Assembly: GCA_023415305.1 (NCBI GenBank)
Contig: JAEZKZ010000094.1
Coordinates: 1 to 64,000, forward strand
Direction: 5' to 3'
DNA from: Bacillota bacterium
Lineage (GTDB): Bacteria; Bacillota; Clostridia; Acetivibrionales; DSM-1351
DNA length: 64,000 nucleotides
The notes below the pieces were generated by a model. That model had not been told where the DNA came from. It made no database searches and saw only the letters and a program-made list of their open reading frames with translations. The translations under genes were made by a program, and so were the position numbers. Every line of letters starts with the position of its first letter. Position 1 is the stretch's first letter. Below are positions 32,332 through 40,024 of this stretch, one piece after another.

Positions 32332-33129
32332 TCAGGCAACAATGTCCTTTTTATTATATATTATGTGGGTCATAAAAGTACATGCTAATGTGATTACTGC
32401 CATTAAAATAATGTAGAATGGTTCAATTGACCTATTTGTTATGATATCAGCTCCATCAACATATTTAAAGGGTGTCAGGTACTTTAGGAACTCCACCTTT
32501 TCTGATATAGTCGCTATTATACCGATAAAATACAACCCAAGTACTATACCAACTCCGATAGGTATATTAACTCTGGCTTTAACAATAAATACTGAAATTA
32601 TTAAGCCCACTGCTGCAAAAGTAATCTGCATCAGTACAGGACCGATAAAAAGGAGTAGAAGGGTTTGCAGACTGTAGCCGTCCTTGCTTACCATTTCTAT
32701 TGTGATATAAGAAAAAATGCTGACAACAATATTTAATATCAAAATATTTGTGAGGACAGCTAAAACCTTTTCATTGATAATTCTATTTCTTGTAACAGGC
32801 TTTGATAGCAGGAACTCTATCGTTTTTTCATCTTCTTCCTTTGATAATACTGAAATGCCCTGAAGTACCGCAAATATTCCTCCCAGAATAGTAACTAACA
32901 AATAGCAGTAGGTGTTGTAATAACCGAGTAATTCAGTAATACTGACCTTATCCATACCAAAGGCAGCCAGCATTTCCTTTGGAAAAGCCTCCATCATAAC
33001 GTTTATTTTATCTTTCATCTGACCGCTCAGAGATGGAAATAACATCAGCATTGAAACATTGTACAGCACAAGAATTGAAGTCCACAGTATTGTTGATTTT
33101 CTATTTTTAACCAGTTCTCTTTTATACAT
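32332..33129 (-). CDS. ABC-2 type transporter permease
   Basis: A membrane protein of about 265 residues with six predicted helices. It contains the ABC-2 segment SKEEDEKTIEFLLSKPVTRNRIINEKVLAVL, which couples to the ATPase. The reading frame opens at 33213 inside the ATPase gene, but the Met at 33129 (MYKRELVKNRKS) fits the family start. GGAGG lies 14 bases upstream of it, which is longer than usual, so a non-ATG start slightly upstream is possible. Confidence 0.8.
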   Translation of the reverse strand: MYKRELVKNRKSTILWTSILVLYNVSMLMLFPSLSGQMKDKINVMMEAFPKEMLAAFGMDKVSITELLGYYNTYCYLLVTILGGIFAVLQGISVLSKEEDEKTIEFLLSKPVTRNRIINEKVLAVLTNILILNIVVSIFSYITIEMVSKDGYSLQTLLLLFIGPVLMQITFAAVGLIISVFIVKARVNIPIGVGIVLGLYFIGIIATISEKVEFLKYLTPFKYVDGADIITNRSIEPFYIILMAVITLACTFMTHIIYNKKDIVA

Positions 33130-33161
33130 GAGCAGATAAAACACCTCCCTTAATGGTCTGA

Positions 33162-34037
33162 TTATTGATAATAGTGCATAAAAACTTCTTCGAGCTGGGG
33201 CTCTTCTATCCATAAATTTGTTAATTCATATTCGTAGAGCTTCTTTATGACCCTATCTATAAGACCACTGTATAAAAACTCTACGGAATTATCTTTAACT
33301 GTCCTGTTAGTAACTCCGGGAAATCCATCAAAAGCAGCTGTTTCAGGTTTTGGAAAATCAATTTTTATCTTTTTATATGTATTTGCCCTGAGATTTTCTA
33401 TAGTTTCAATTTTCAAAATCCTTCCCTCTTTTATTATTGCAACTCTGTCACACATCTTCTGTACTTCGGTGAGAATATGAGAAGAGAAAAAGATTGTAGC
33501 CCCTTTTTTATTCTCCTCTTTTAGAATTTCAAAAAATCTGTTCTGCATCAAGGGGTCAAGTCCGCTGGTAGGTTCATCAAGAATAAGCAGTTTAGGTTCG
33601 TGAAGCAGTGCCTGAACTATTCCTACCTTCTTTTTATTTCCAAAAGACAGCTCCTCCAATTTTTTATTGGTATTTAACTCCAAAGCCTCGGTAAGTTCCC
33701 TGATTTTTTTCGAGCAATCCTTTTTATAAAAGCCAGCAGAATATTTTAGCAGTTCACTTACCTTCATATCGTCATAGTAATGTACTTCTGATGGTAAATA
33801 GCCAATCAGATGTTTGATTTCTTCCGTTTCTTTGAAACAATTACGACCGAATACTTTTGCCTCACCCTTTGTAGGGTGTATCAAGTTTAATATTGTTCTG
33901 ATAGTAGTCGACTTACCAGCACCGTTAGGACCAATAAAACCAAACACTTCACCTTCCCTTACCTGAAGGTCAATATCTATGATTCCCCTTGAGTTTCCAT
34001 ACTGCTTGGTCAGGGCTTTTAATTCTATTGGAATCAT
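33162..34037 (-). CDS. ABC transporter ATPase (ABC-2 exporter)
   Basis: A 291-aa ATPase: Walker A GPNGAGKST (36-44), signature LSFGNKKKVGIVQAL (FG in place of SGG), Walker B LLILDEPTSGLDP and H-loop SSHIL, followed by a C-terminal extension (about 215-291) as in drug or bacteriocin exporters. The start is preceded by AAAGGAGATGAGGTT. It is first gene of the TetR-regulated operon; the exported compound is unknown. Confidence 0.9.
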   Translation of the reverse strand: MIPIELKALTKQYGNSRGIIDIDLQVREGEVFGFIGPNGAGKSTTIRTILNLIHPTKGEAKVFGRNCFKETEEIKHLIGYLPSEVHYYDDMKVSELLKYSAGFYKKDCSKKIRELTEALELNTNKKLEELSFGNKKKVGIVQALLHEPKLLILDEPTSGLDPLMQNRFFEILKEENKKGATIFFSSHILTEVQKMCDRVAIIKEGRILKIETIENLRANTYKKIKIDFPKPETAAFDGFPGVTNRTVKDNSVEFLYSGLIDRVIKKLYEYELTNLWIEEPQLEEVFMHYYQ

Positions 34038-34055
34038 AACCTCATCTCCTTTTAC

Positions 34056-34113
34056 TTGACCATGCGGTCAATTCTTATAAATTAATTATAGTACCCATTG
34101 ACCACATAGTCAA
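34056..34113 (-). promoter_or_regulatory. TetR-operon promoter with two palindromic operators
   Basis: The promoter TTGACT (34108-34113)-N17-TATAAT (34085-34090) reads toward the ABC ATPase. One palindrome, TTGACC-ATGC-GGTCAA (34056-34071), lies around +10 to +25. A second, TTGACCACATAGTCAA (34098-34113), covers the -35 box. Start-to-start spacing is 42 bp (four helical turns). Occupancy of either would block transcription, as expected for TetR-type repression. Confidence 0.75.
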
Positions 34114-34128
34114 TATATATTAAAATAA

Positions 34129-34208
34129 AAAAACACCCTTCTGTAATGTACTGAAAGGTCGCCTTCAAATGCCTTCCCTTCAGCTCTTATATTACAGATG
34201 TGTGTTTT
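34129..34208 (-). terminator. extended imperfect hairpin, probable terminator
   Basis: TCTGTAAT at one end pairs with ATTACAGA at the other, and the flanks AAACAC/GTGTTT extend the stem. On the minus strand it ends in seven Ts. It follows the phospholipase-like gene (stop 34232). The interior is long, so the strength is uncertain. Confidence 0.5.
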
Positions 34209-34231
34209 ACAGTCACAAATCATTATGTTGC

Positions 34232-34963
34232 TTACATACTAAAGTTTATGCTTCTTTTTTCAATACTGAGCATATTTTCATAGAACATTGAAAGAAGCCC
34301 TGCTGTACTTTTTTGTGCCAAAGGCAATACAAATTTTGTCAATTCATAATACCTTCGTACATCATCAGCGATGTGGTCAAGTCTGTTACTTGCCTTTATG
34401 GCGTTCACTGCATTTTGGCGGATAAATTCTTTAATATCACTTAAGTAACAGCCATCTTTATATACCAGGTATTCTGGTGTACTCATAAAAGTATCCTTTA
34501 CGAACTTTTCAAACTTGTGATGCTCCTGAAGCAGTTTAATATTTGCATGTTGAGGTACAGTCATATCCTGTACAAGATGGGCTGCTGCTCCAAGAAAGAA
34601 CATTGACCGTTTTATATCCCCAACATCAAAATAACCCAGGGCAAAAGTATAATAGTTACTCGCCAGTTTCAGAGCATTTGTATTTCCATAAAGTCCCCTG
34701 TCCTTAATGGGATTGTAAAAATGTCCTGAGCTTTTAAAATCCTGATCAGCCCATACTACTCCCAAATTTAATTCCGTTAAATACTGGGAAAAGAATGTGA
34801 ATTGTTCAAATTTTCTATCACTTTTTAAGATTGCCAAAGCCTGAATATTGATAACTCTATGCACTTTGCAATCAGTAGTTATTATAGCTTTTTTAACTGG
34901 ATTTATAGCTTTCATTGTATATTTAAACAGTTTCCCGTAGGAATTTTCAACAATTGTAGGCAT
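34232..34963 (-). CDS. zinc-dependent phospholipase C-like protein
   Basis: A 243-aa helical protein of the bacterial Zn-dependent phospholipase C/S1-P1 nuclease superfamily. Visible blocks are VHRVINIQAL (about 35-44), VVWADQDFKSSGHFYNP (with Asp and His ligands) and FFLGAAAHLVQDMTVPQHANI (HxxxD-type ligands). No N-terminal signal peptide is visible, unlike secreted clostridial PLCs, so the protein may be intracellular or spore-associated. The substrate is not proven. Confidence 0.7.
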   Translation of the reverse strand: MPTIVENSYGKLFKYTMKAINPVKKAIITTDCKVHRVINIQALAILKSDRKFEQFTFFSQYLTELNLGVVWADQDFKSSGHFYNPIKDRGLYGNTNALKLASNYYTFALGYFDVGDIKRSMFFLGAAAHLVQDMTVPQHANIKLLQEHHKFEKFVKDTFMSTPEYLVYKDGCYLSDIKEFIRQNAVNAIKASNRLDHIADDVRRYYELTKFVLPLAQKSTAGLLSMFYENMLSIEKRSINFSM

Positions 34964-35124
34964 TTCTAACCTCCGTGTACTTTAGCAAAACTGAAACATA
35001 TAAATATTATATACCCTAACACCTTCAAAATTAACACTTCTACAATTTTTAACATCGAATTTACATTTAAACTAATAAAGAATATATAATAATATTATCG
35101 CTGAAAACACTATATAAAGCATTG

Positions 35125-35153
35125 TTGAATATCCATAAAAAAAGAGGTATAAT
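35125..35153 (+). promoter_or_regulatory. sigma-A promoter of the patatin-like gene
   Basis: TTGAAT (35125-35130), 17-bp spacer, TATAAT (35148-35153), giving a leader of about 52 nt before the ATG at 35212, which has an AAGGAG site. Confidence 0.6.
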
Positions 35154-35211
35154 TCAGTGAGAATATAGCAAATGGTTTTTATTTACAATTGTGTGTTAAG
35201 GAGTTTGGAAT

Positions 35212-36093
35212 ATGGCTAAAGTAAGCTTGATACTTGAGGGCGGAGGAATGAGGGGGTTATACACTGCTGGAGTATTGGACTATTTCATGGATCAGGGCCT
35301 TGTTTTTCAGGACATAATTGGAGTATCGGCAGGCGCTTGTAATTCGGTTTCATATATCTCCGGTCAAAGAGGGAGAAATCTTGAAATTAACACAGGCTAC
35401 TGTTCAGATAAACGTTATATAAGTGTTATGGGCCTATTTACCAGGGGCTCGATTTTTAATATGGATTTTCTATTTGATGAAATTCCGAATAAGCTGATAC
35501 CTTTCGATTATGATAAGTTTAAAGCTTCAGACTGCAGACTGACTGCTGTTTCTACCGATTGTATAACCGGAAAGGCTGTTTACACACCTATTAAAGATAT
35601 GAGTACTGATGGTACGTACGTCAGAGCTTCAAGCTCCATTCCCCTTGTATCTCCTATCGTAGAAGTAGACGGAAAGCTGCTTGTGGATGGCGGGCCATCA
35701 GATTCCATTCCCATAGGCTACTCTGTTTCCAGTGGCTTTGATATTCACGTAGTAGTACTTACCCGTCATAACGGTTATGTGAAAAATAAAAGCAAGCTTT
35801 ACCCGCTATGTAAACTGGCCCTAAGGAAATATCCAAACCTGGCAGCAACAATCGGGAACAGGCACAAGGTTTACAATGAAAGTATCCGCTTGTCAGAACA
35901 GCTTGAAAAGGAAAACAAGGCTGTAATAATAAGACCAAAAATGCCGGTTGAAGTGTCAAGGTTTGAAAAGAATCCCGAAAACCTGCGAAGTCTGTACAAA
36001 AACGGTTATGAGGATGCAGCCGAAAGGTTTAGTGATGTTCTGAAGCTTTGCGGAAATGCTGAAAACATAATTTACAAAGCTCAAGAAGAATAA
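35212..36093 (+). CDS. patatin-like phospholipase
   Basis: A 293-aa patatin-fold hydrolase. The oxyanion loop GGGMRG is at 10-15, the nucleophile Ser39 in GVSAG (37-41) and the catalytic Asp159 in VDGG, giving the complete Ser-Asp dyad. There is no signal peptide, so it acts in the cytoplasm or at the inner membrane face on acyl lipids. It is monocistronic and convergent with the end of the Tad operon. Confidence 0.88.
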   Translation: MAKVSLILEGGGMRGLYTAGVLDYFMDQGLVFQDIIGVSAGACNSVSYISGQRGRNLEINTGYCSDKRYISVMGLFTRGSIFNMDFLFDEIPNKLIPFDYDKFKASDCRLTAVSTDCITGKAVYTPIKDMSTDGTYVRASSSIPLVSPIVEVDGKLLVDGGPSDSIPIGYSVSSGFDIHVVVLTRHNGYVKNKSKLYPLCKLALRKYPNLAATIGNRHKVYNESIRLSEQLEKENKAVIIRPKMPVEVSRFEKNPENLRSLYKNGYEDAAERFSDVLKLCGNAENIIYKAQEE

Positions 36094-36099
36094 ATTCGT

Positions 36100-36630
36100 T
36101 CAACTCATAAAAGTCAATACTAAATGAATGGCCGTACCAAAAGCTATAGCCGGAGAGAGCCTTATAATATGTCTGTTGCTTTTATTTACAGACATACCCT
36201 GACAACAGCCTCCGCTGTAAATTAAAAGCCGGACGTCATTCCCAAGACTGCGGAAGCTTTTGGACAATTCACCTGTACCGAGCAGTTTTATAAATGCTAC
36301 TACCCCGGCAATCAGCATGGAATAGCCTGTTATAAATAAGCCGGCTTCCCAGCCCAGCAGTGCACCGACAGCGCTGTATAGCTTTATATCTCCCGCGCCT
36401 AAAAGTCCCATATAAAAGAATATCCCCAACAGAATAACTGGAATTGCAAGGCCTGCGATACTTTCCGTTAAACCCTCCATTCCATAAGAATATGTATTAA
36501 TTATAGTACCTGATAAAGCAGCTGTCAGAACATGAAGATTCCTGATTTTAGAGGTTTTAATATCACTTATTACCGTAAAGGAAAGAAGCAACAATAATAT
36601 GATAAAAACCGAAAGCCTTGCTGTAATCAT
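36100..36630 (-). CDS. prepilin peptidase, CpaA/TadV type
   Basis: A 176-aa A24-family aspartic protease with about five helices. The two catalytic Asp are D23 in ISDIKTSKIRN and D81 in GAGDIKL. It processes Flp prepilins and pseudopilins at the membrane. It is the last gene of the tad operon and is separated from the FHA gene by the 115-bp repeat, which ends 10 bp before the start codon. Confidence 0.85.
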   Translation of the reverse strand: MITARLSVFIILLLLLSFTVISDIKTSKIRNLHVLTAALSGTIINTYSYGMEGLTESIAGLAIPVILLGIFFYMGLLGAGDIKLYSAVGALLGWEAGLFITGYSMLIAGVVAFIKLLGTGELSKSFRSLGNDVRLLIYSGGCCQGMSVNKSNRHIIRLSPAIAFGTAIHLVLTFMS

Positions 36631-36640
36631 ATTAGCCCCA

Positions 36641-36757
36641 ATCTACGCGCAGAGCGCGTATACAAATAGTAATAAAAAGCCGCTTAGCGGGTTTTTGCTG
36701 CGTGAAATGCACGATGTCTTACAAAATGTATTTTTCACGCTAATGCCTCCCCTGGCA
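36641..36757. repeat. dispersed repeat, copy A
   Basis: About 117 bp. It opens with ATC and a perfect palindrome TACGCGC-AGA-GCGCGTA (36644-36660). The near-hairpin AAAAAGCCGC/GCGGGTTTTT follows, then a CGTGAAA/TTTTCACG stem (36700-36739), and it ends TGCCTCCCCTGGCA. It matches the copy at 49285-49400 in order and spacing. Its right end lies inside the 3' end of the FHA gene and supplies that gene's stop codon. The palindrome lies 13 bp before the next start codon. Confidence 0.75.
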
Positions 36758-38324
36758 AAGAGGAACTGAAAAACTTAAATTCCTTATTTGCGAACCTCAC
36801 CATATCATTATTCTGAACCTTTATCCTGGAATTTGGCACAAGGCGTATATTGTTTATAAAAGTTCCATTTCTTGAATTGCAGTCTACTATAAAATAATCA
36901 CCCTTTTCAGATAAAAGCTCCGCATGTATTTTCCCTACAGCACTGCTTTTGAGCACAGTGTCCACAAAGCCCTCCATCCTGCCTACAAGTATACTCTTTT
37001 TATCCAGTTCTATAACAGTTTCTCCATCCACTTCTTTCAGGTACGCTTTTGCCTTTACCTTAGGTTTTCTGATTATCTCGGTTTCTCCGTGATATACCGG
37101 CCGGGGGGCAGGAATTTGTTTCTTAATATTTTCCTGCTCAGCAATTATTGCTTGCTGCTCCTGGCTCACCGAACGCATTTTGCCGGTAATAAAGTTTACA
37201 ACGCCTCCATCCTTATCAACATTTTCAACACTTTCACCTTTATCTGTCTTGAGCCTGTCTCTGTTGAGCCTGAATACAAGCACATCAATACAAGTAAAAA
37301 TGACAAATGCAATAATTGCTGTTTCAAGTTTCTTTTGGCCGGCGCCTACAAAACTGCTTGTAACGGTTAATATGTATAAAATCAGCAAAACAGGCTGAAA
37401 AAGTATATAACCCAGCGCCGGCAGGTTCTTAACCTCACCGGGCTTTAAAGGCAACATAAGAGTTTTTTTCTTATTGATTAAACTTTGCCTGTTACAATCT
37501 TTCCCATTCGGCGATCTTGTCTTTTCGGTGTATTCACCAGCCAGCGGAGCCGAAGGTATCTTCACACTCTTTGATTTTATGTCTGCTCCTCGAACTGGTT
37601 CCTTATCTGCATCGTTATCTGAAAATTTAGCTGAAAATTTATCTAAAACTTCCCTTCTGCTTTTTACAACTGATATATCAGAAGCATTATAGTCACATAA
37701 GCTTTCTTTGTTGTCTAAATAAATGTTCTGACTGACCTCCGTACTCTTTATTTCACTTCCCAAAAGAATTTCAAGCTGAGTTTTTAGTGTACCGAGACTA
37801 AATAAATCATTCCTTATGAATTCTAGAATTTTCTGTAGGTAATTATCACTATCCTCTGCACAAAATCTTGCCATTTCTACCACTAGTTTTAGCAGGAATG
37901 TCTTATAGTCATTTTTACTTCTGTTAAATGGCAGATAAACAAAGAAAATCTCCATTTTTTCAGGCTGAACGTAAATATATCTCTCATCGAGTAAAATATT
38001 GTAGTCATATAACAAGTAATTTTTGATGTGACAAATATTATTCATAATGTTAAGGAGCATTACCAAAAATTCATCTCGAGTGAACTTTTTTCTGGACATA
38101 AAGCTTGCTAATGCACATTTTGACGTTACATTGTAAAAGCAGTTCAATTCACCCCCTATGTAGTTAATATTGAAATCCAGCAAGCCTTTTATTTTATTAT
38201 TTAAGAGCATCTGTACCTGATAATTAAGTACATTAATATTTTCTTTAGCTCTTAAAACCAGATAATTTGTTGTTGAATTATTTTCAAATAAAACCTCAAA
38301 ATCATTTTCAAAATCCCTGTCCAA
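36735..38324 (-). CDS. FHA-domain membrane protein of the Tad locus (DUF6382-like)
   Basis: A 529-aa protein with an N-terminal DUF6382-like region (about 1-185, with YLVLRAKENINVLNYQVQ), a variable linker, two membrane helices (about 305-350) and a C-terminal FHA domain. In the FHA domain VGRMEGFVDTVL, SSAVGKIHAEL and DCNSRNGTFINN give the phosphothreonine-binding loops. FHA domains read phosphorylated partners, so pilus assembly may be coupled to Ser/Thr kinase signalling. The last codons and the TGA come from the repeat at 36641-36757. Confidence 0.75.
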   Translation of the reverse strand: MDRDFENDFEVLFENNSTTNYLVLRAKENINVLNYQVQMLLNNKIKGLLDFNINYIGGELNCFYNVTSKCALASFMSRKKFTRDEFLVMLLNIMNNICHIKNYLLYDYNILLDERYIYVQPEKMEIFFVYLPFNRSKNDYKTFLLKLVVEMARFCAEDSDNYLQKILEFIRNDLFSLGTLKTQLEILLGSEIKSTEVSQNIYLDNKESLCDYNASDISVVKSRREVLDKFSAKFSDNDADKEPVRGADIKSKSVKIPSAPLAGEYTEKTRSPNGKDCNRQSLINKKKTLMLPLKPGEVKNLPALGYILFQPVLLILYILTVTSSFVGAGQKKLETAIIAFVIFTCIDVLVFRLNRDRLKTDKGESVENVDKDGGVVNFITGKMRSVSQEQQAIIAEQENIKKQIPAPRPVYHGETEIIRKPKVKAKAYLKEVDGETVIELDKKSILVGRMEGFVDTVLKSSAVGKIHAELLSEKGDYFIVDCNSRNGTFINNIRLVPNSRIKVQNNDMVRFANKEFKFFSSSLPGEALA

Positions 38325-38342
38325 TATATCACCTCCCGAATT

Positions 38343-38879
38343 CTATAAGTTTATAACAGCTGTAGCCAGGAAAATAAACGGCGCAAATGGAATTTCGGAC
38401 CTACCGCTGACTTTTTTAAATACAACTATAAAAAATGAAAAAATACCTGACATTAAAACCGATAAAAACAATATGCTCAACAGGCCTGTCCAGCCCGAAA
38501 ATAATCCCGTTACAGCTAGCAGCATCAAATCCCCTGTACCAATCTGTCCTTTAGTTATGTAAACGAGAGGAGCTATGATTATAAAAGCCGAAAAACCGCC
38601 AATTATATGCGATTTTACTGAGATATAGTTACTTGAAAAACATAAAAATAGTGCTCCAAACACCATTGAAGACAGGATAAGCCATAATGGTATTGTTCTG
38701 TTTCGTAAATCACTACTTGCAGCAACCAGCTGGATAAAAAGCAACACTGCTGTCATAACTACCGGAACTCCTATATCTCTGGTAAAAAGAATATGAATTT
38801 CAGTTCCGAGGCAGATTATAAGCATAATGACTGTTTGAAAGATATATCTGTTTGCTGTAATGTTACTCATCTTTTGCAT
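38343..38879 (-). CDS. prepilin peptidase (second A24 protein)
   Basis: A membrane protein of about 178 residues with catalytic Asp residues in SSDLRNRTIP and GTGDLML, the A24 prepilin peptidase signature. The frame runs upstream into the tadE-like gene (to 38966). I place the start at MQKMSN (38879), with GGAAAA as a weak site; MSN at 38870 is equally possible. Two A24 peptidases in one Tad operon may divide work between pilin and pseudopilins. Confidence 0.75.
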   Translation of the reverse strand: MQKMSNITANRYIFQTVIMLIICLGTEIHILFTRDIGVPVVMTAVLLFIQLVAASSDLRNRTIPLWLILSSMVFGALFLCFSSNYISVKSHIIGGFSAFIIIAPLVYITKGQIGTGDLMLLAVTGLFSGWTGLLSILFLSVLMSGIFSFFIVVFKKVSGRSEIPFAPFIFLATAVINL

Positions 38880-38892
38880 TTTTTCCGTCTTT

Positions 38893-39993
38893 TCAATCTT
38901 TAGCATCTTCTGCATTTTCCTCCGTGTTACCCTTTTTATTATCACCCTTATCAGACTGTGTTTCACCTGCCCCCTGTTTACCGTATGCCTTCACAGGTTT
39001 CAGTGTTATGCCCTTTCTTTCAGCAGCACGAATGCACCTGTCAATTACACTTTGCTGGACGAGAGTCAACTCAGTTTCCGGTATAACAAGTATCAACACC
39101 TTGTTGGAAATATCAGAACTGCTTATTGATATTCCGCCACTTGCTCCTCCCTCAAACTCTTCCAGCTTATTTATGTATCCTGTTATTTTCCTTTCAAGAC
39201 TTACAGCATCTTTATAATAGGGTTCGTCTATGTTAAGACTCTTGATACTGGTTGCTGTCCCATTTTCAAACTTTGCAACCGTGGGAAAATTAAAGGGAAG
39301 ATTTGCCCCCTGACGTTTTCTTATCTCCTGACCCCGTTTTATGTTTGTCATATCCCAAACACTTTTACCATTGTCATCCTCCTCGTCACCATTGTTTCCC
39401 ACGCCTTCCTCTCCTGCCCATATACACGAGGCTGCTGTTTGCTTCAGTCTCATCCCCGGAAGAAGCTCTGAGAGGAATGGAAACTTCATTGTATAACTTA
39501 CAGTAATATCAATGCTCCTGCCATCCGCCAGCATTTTGCTGTCTGAAAAGTCAAACCCCTCAAAGCCTCCTGCGATACTCAAGCCGGAAAGTCTTTCATC
39601 AATATCCTTACAAGTCTCGGCTTCAAGCTGATTGCGAATAATAAGCTTTGCCGCAGGTACTAAGGCTAACTGTGTCCGAGCATAATCGGAAGCATCCTTT
39701 CCCGCCTCCCGGATAATTGAGGTTAGCCAATTATCTCCCAAAGTATTACTTACTTTATCAGAACTGCTGAATCTTTCAAGGCTGCTGATGACCTCTTCAG
39801 CATTCGTTTTATAGTAAAGAAGACTGTAAGCACTCATTTGTCTGGACGCCCCTGCCAGAGCATTTTGAATAATTTCATTTGTATAGTACACTTTAAGGAT
39901 AAAGGCAAAGGCCATAACTGCTATTATAAAAAACGGCAGCATTATGGCAGCTTCCACTGTAATAGATCCCTTTCCTGCAGTTTTTAAATTCAT
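38893..39993 (-). CDS. TadE-like pseudopilin protein
   Basis: A 366-aa protein beginning with the TadE hallmark GKGSITVEAAIMLPFFIIAV (processing site before the helix, Glu at +5). A long extracytoplasmic region follows, with a Gly/Asp/Glu-rich patch (about 195-210), and a highly charged hydrophilic tail. It is much longer than TadE of Aggregatibacter. It is part of the tad operon between the TadG-like gene and a prepilin peptidase, and is likely exported and built into the pilus machinery. Confidence 0.75.
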   Translation of the reverse strand: MNLKTAGKGSITVEAAIMLPFFIIAVMAFAFILKVYYTNEIIQNALAGASRQMSAYSLLYYKTNAEEVISSLERFSSSDKVSNTLGDNWLTSIIREAGKDASDYARTQLALVPAAKLIIRNQLEAETCKDIDERLSGLSIAGGFEGFDFSDSKMLADGRSIDITVSYTMKFPFLSELLPGMRLKQTAASCIWAGEEGVGNNGDEEDDNGKSVWDMTNIKRGQEIRKRQGANLPFNFPTVAKFENGTATSIKSLNIDEPYYKDAVSLERKITGYINKLEEFEGGASGGISISSSDISNKVLILVIPETELTLVQQSVIDRCIRAAERKGITLKPVKAYGKQGAGETQSDKGDNKKGNTEENAEDAKD

Positions 39994-40024
39994 ATGCCTC
40001 CTTCATTGAATGTAACAAGACATT

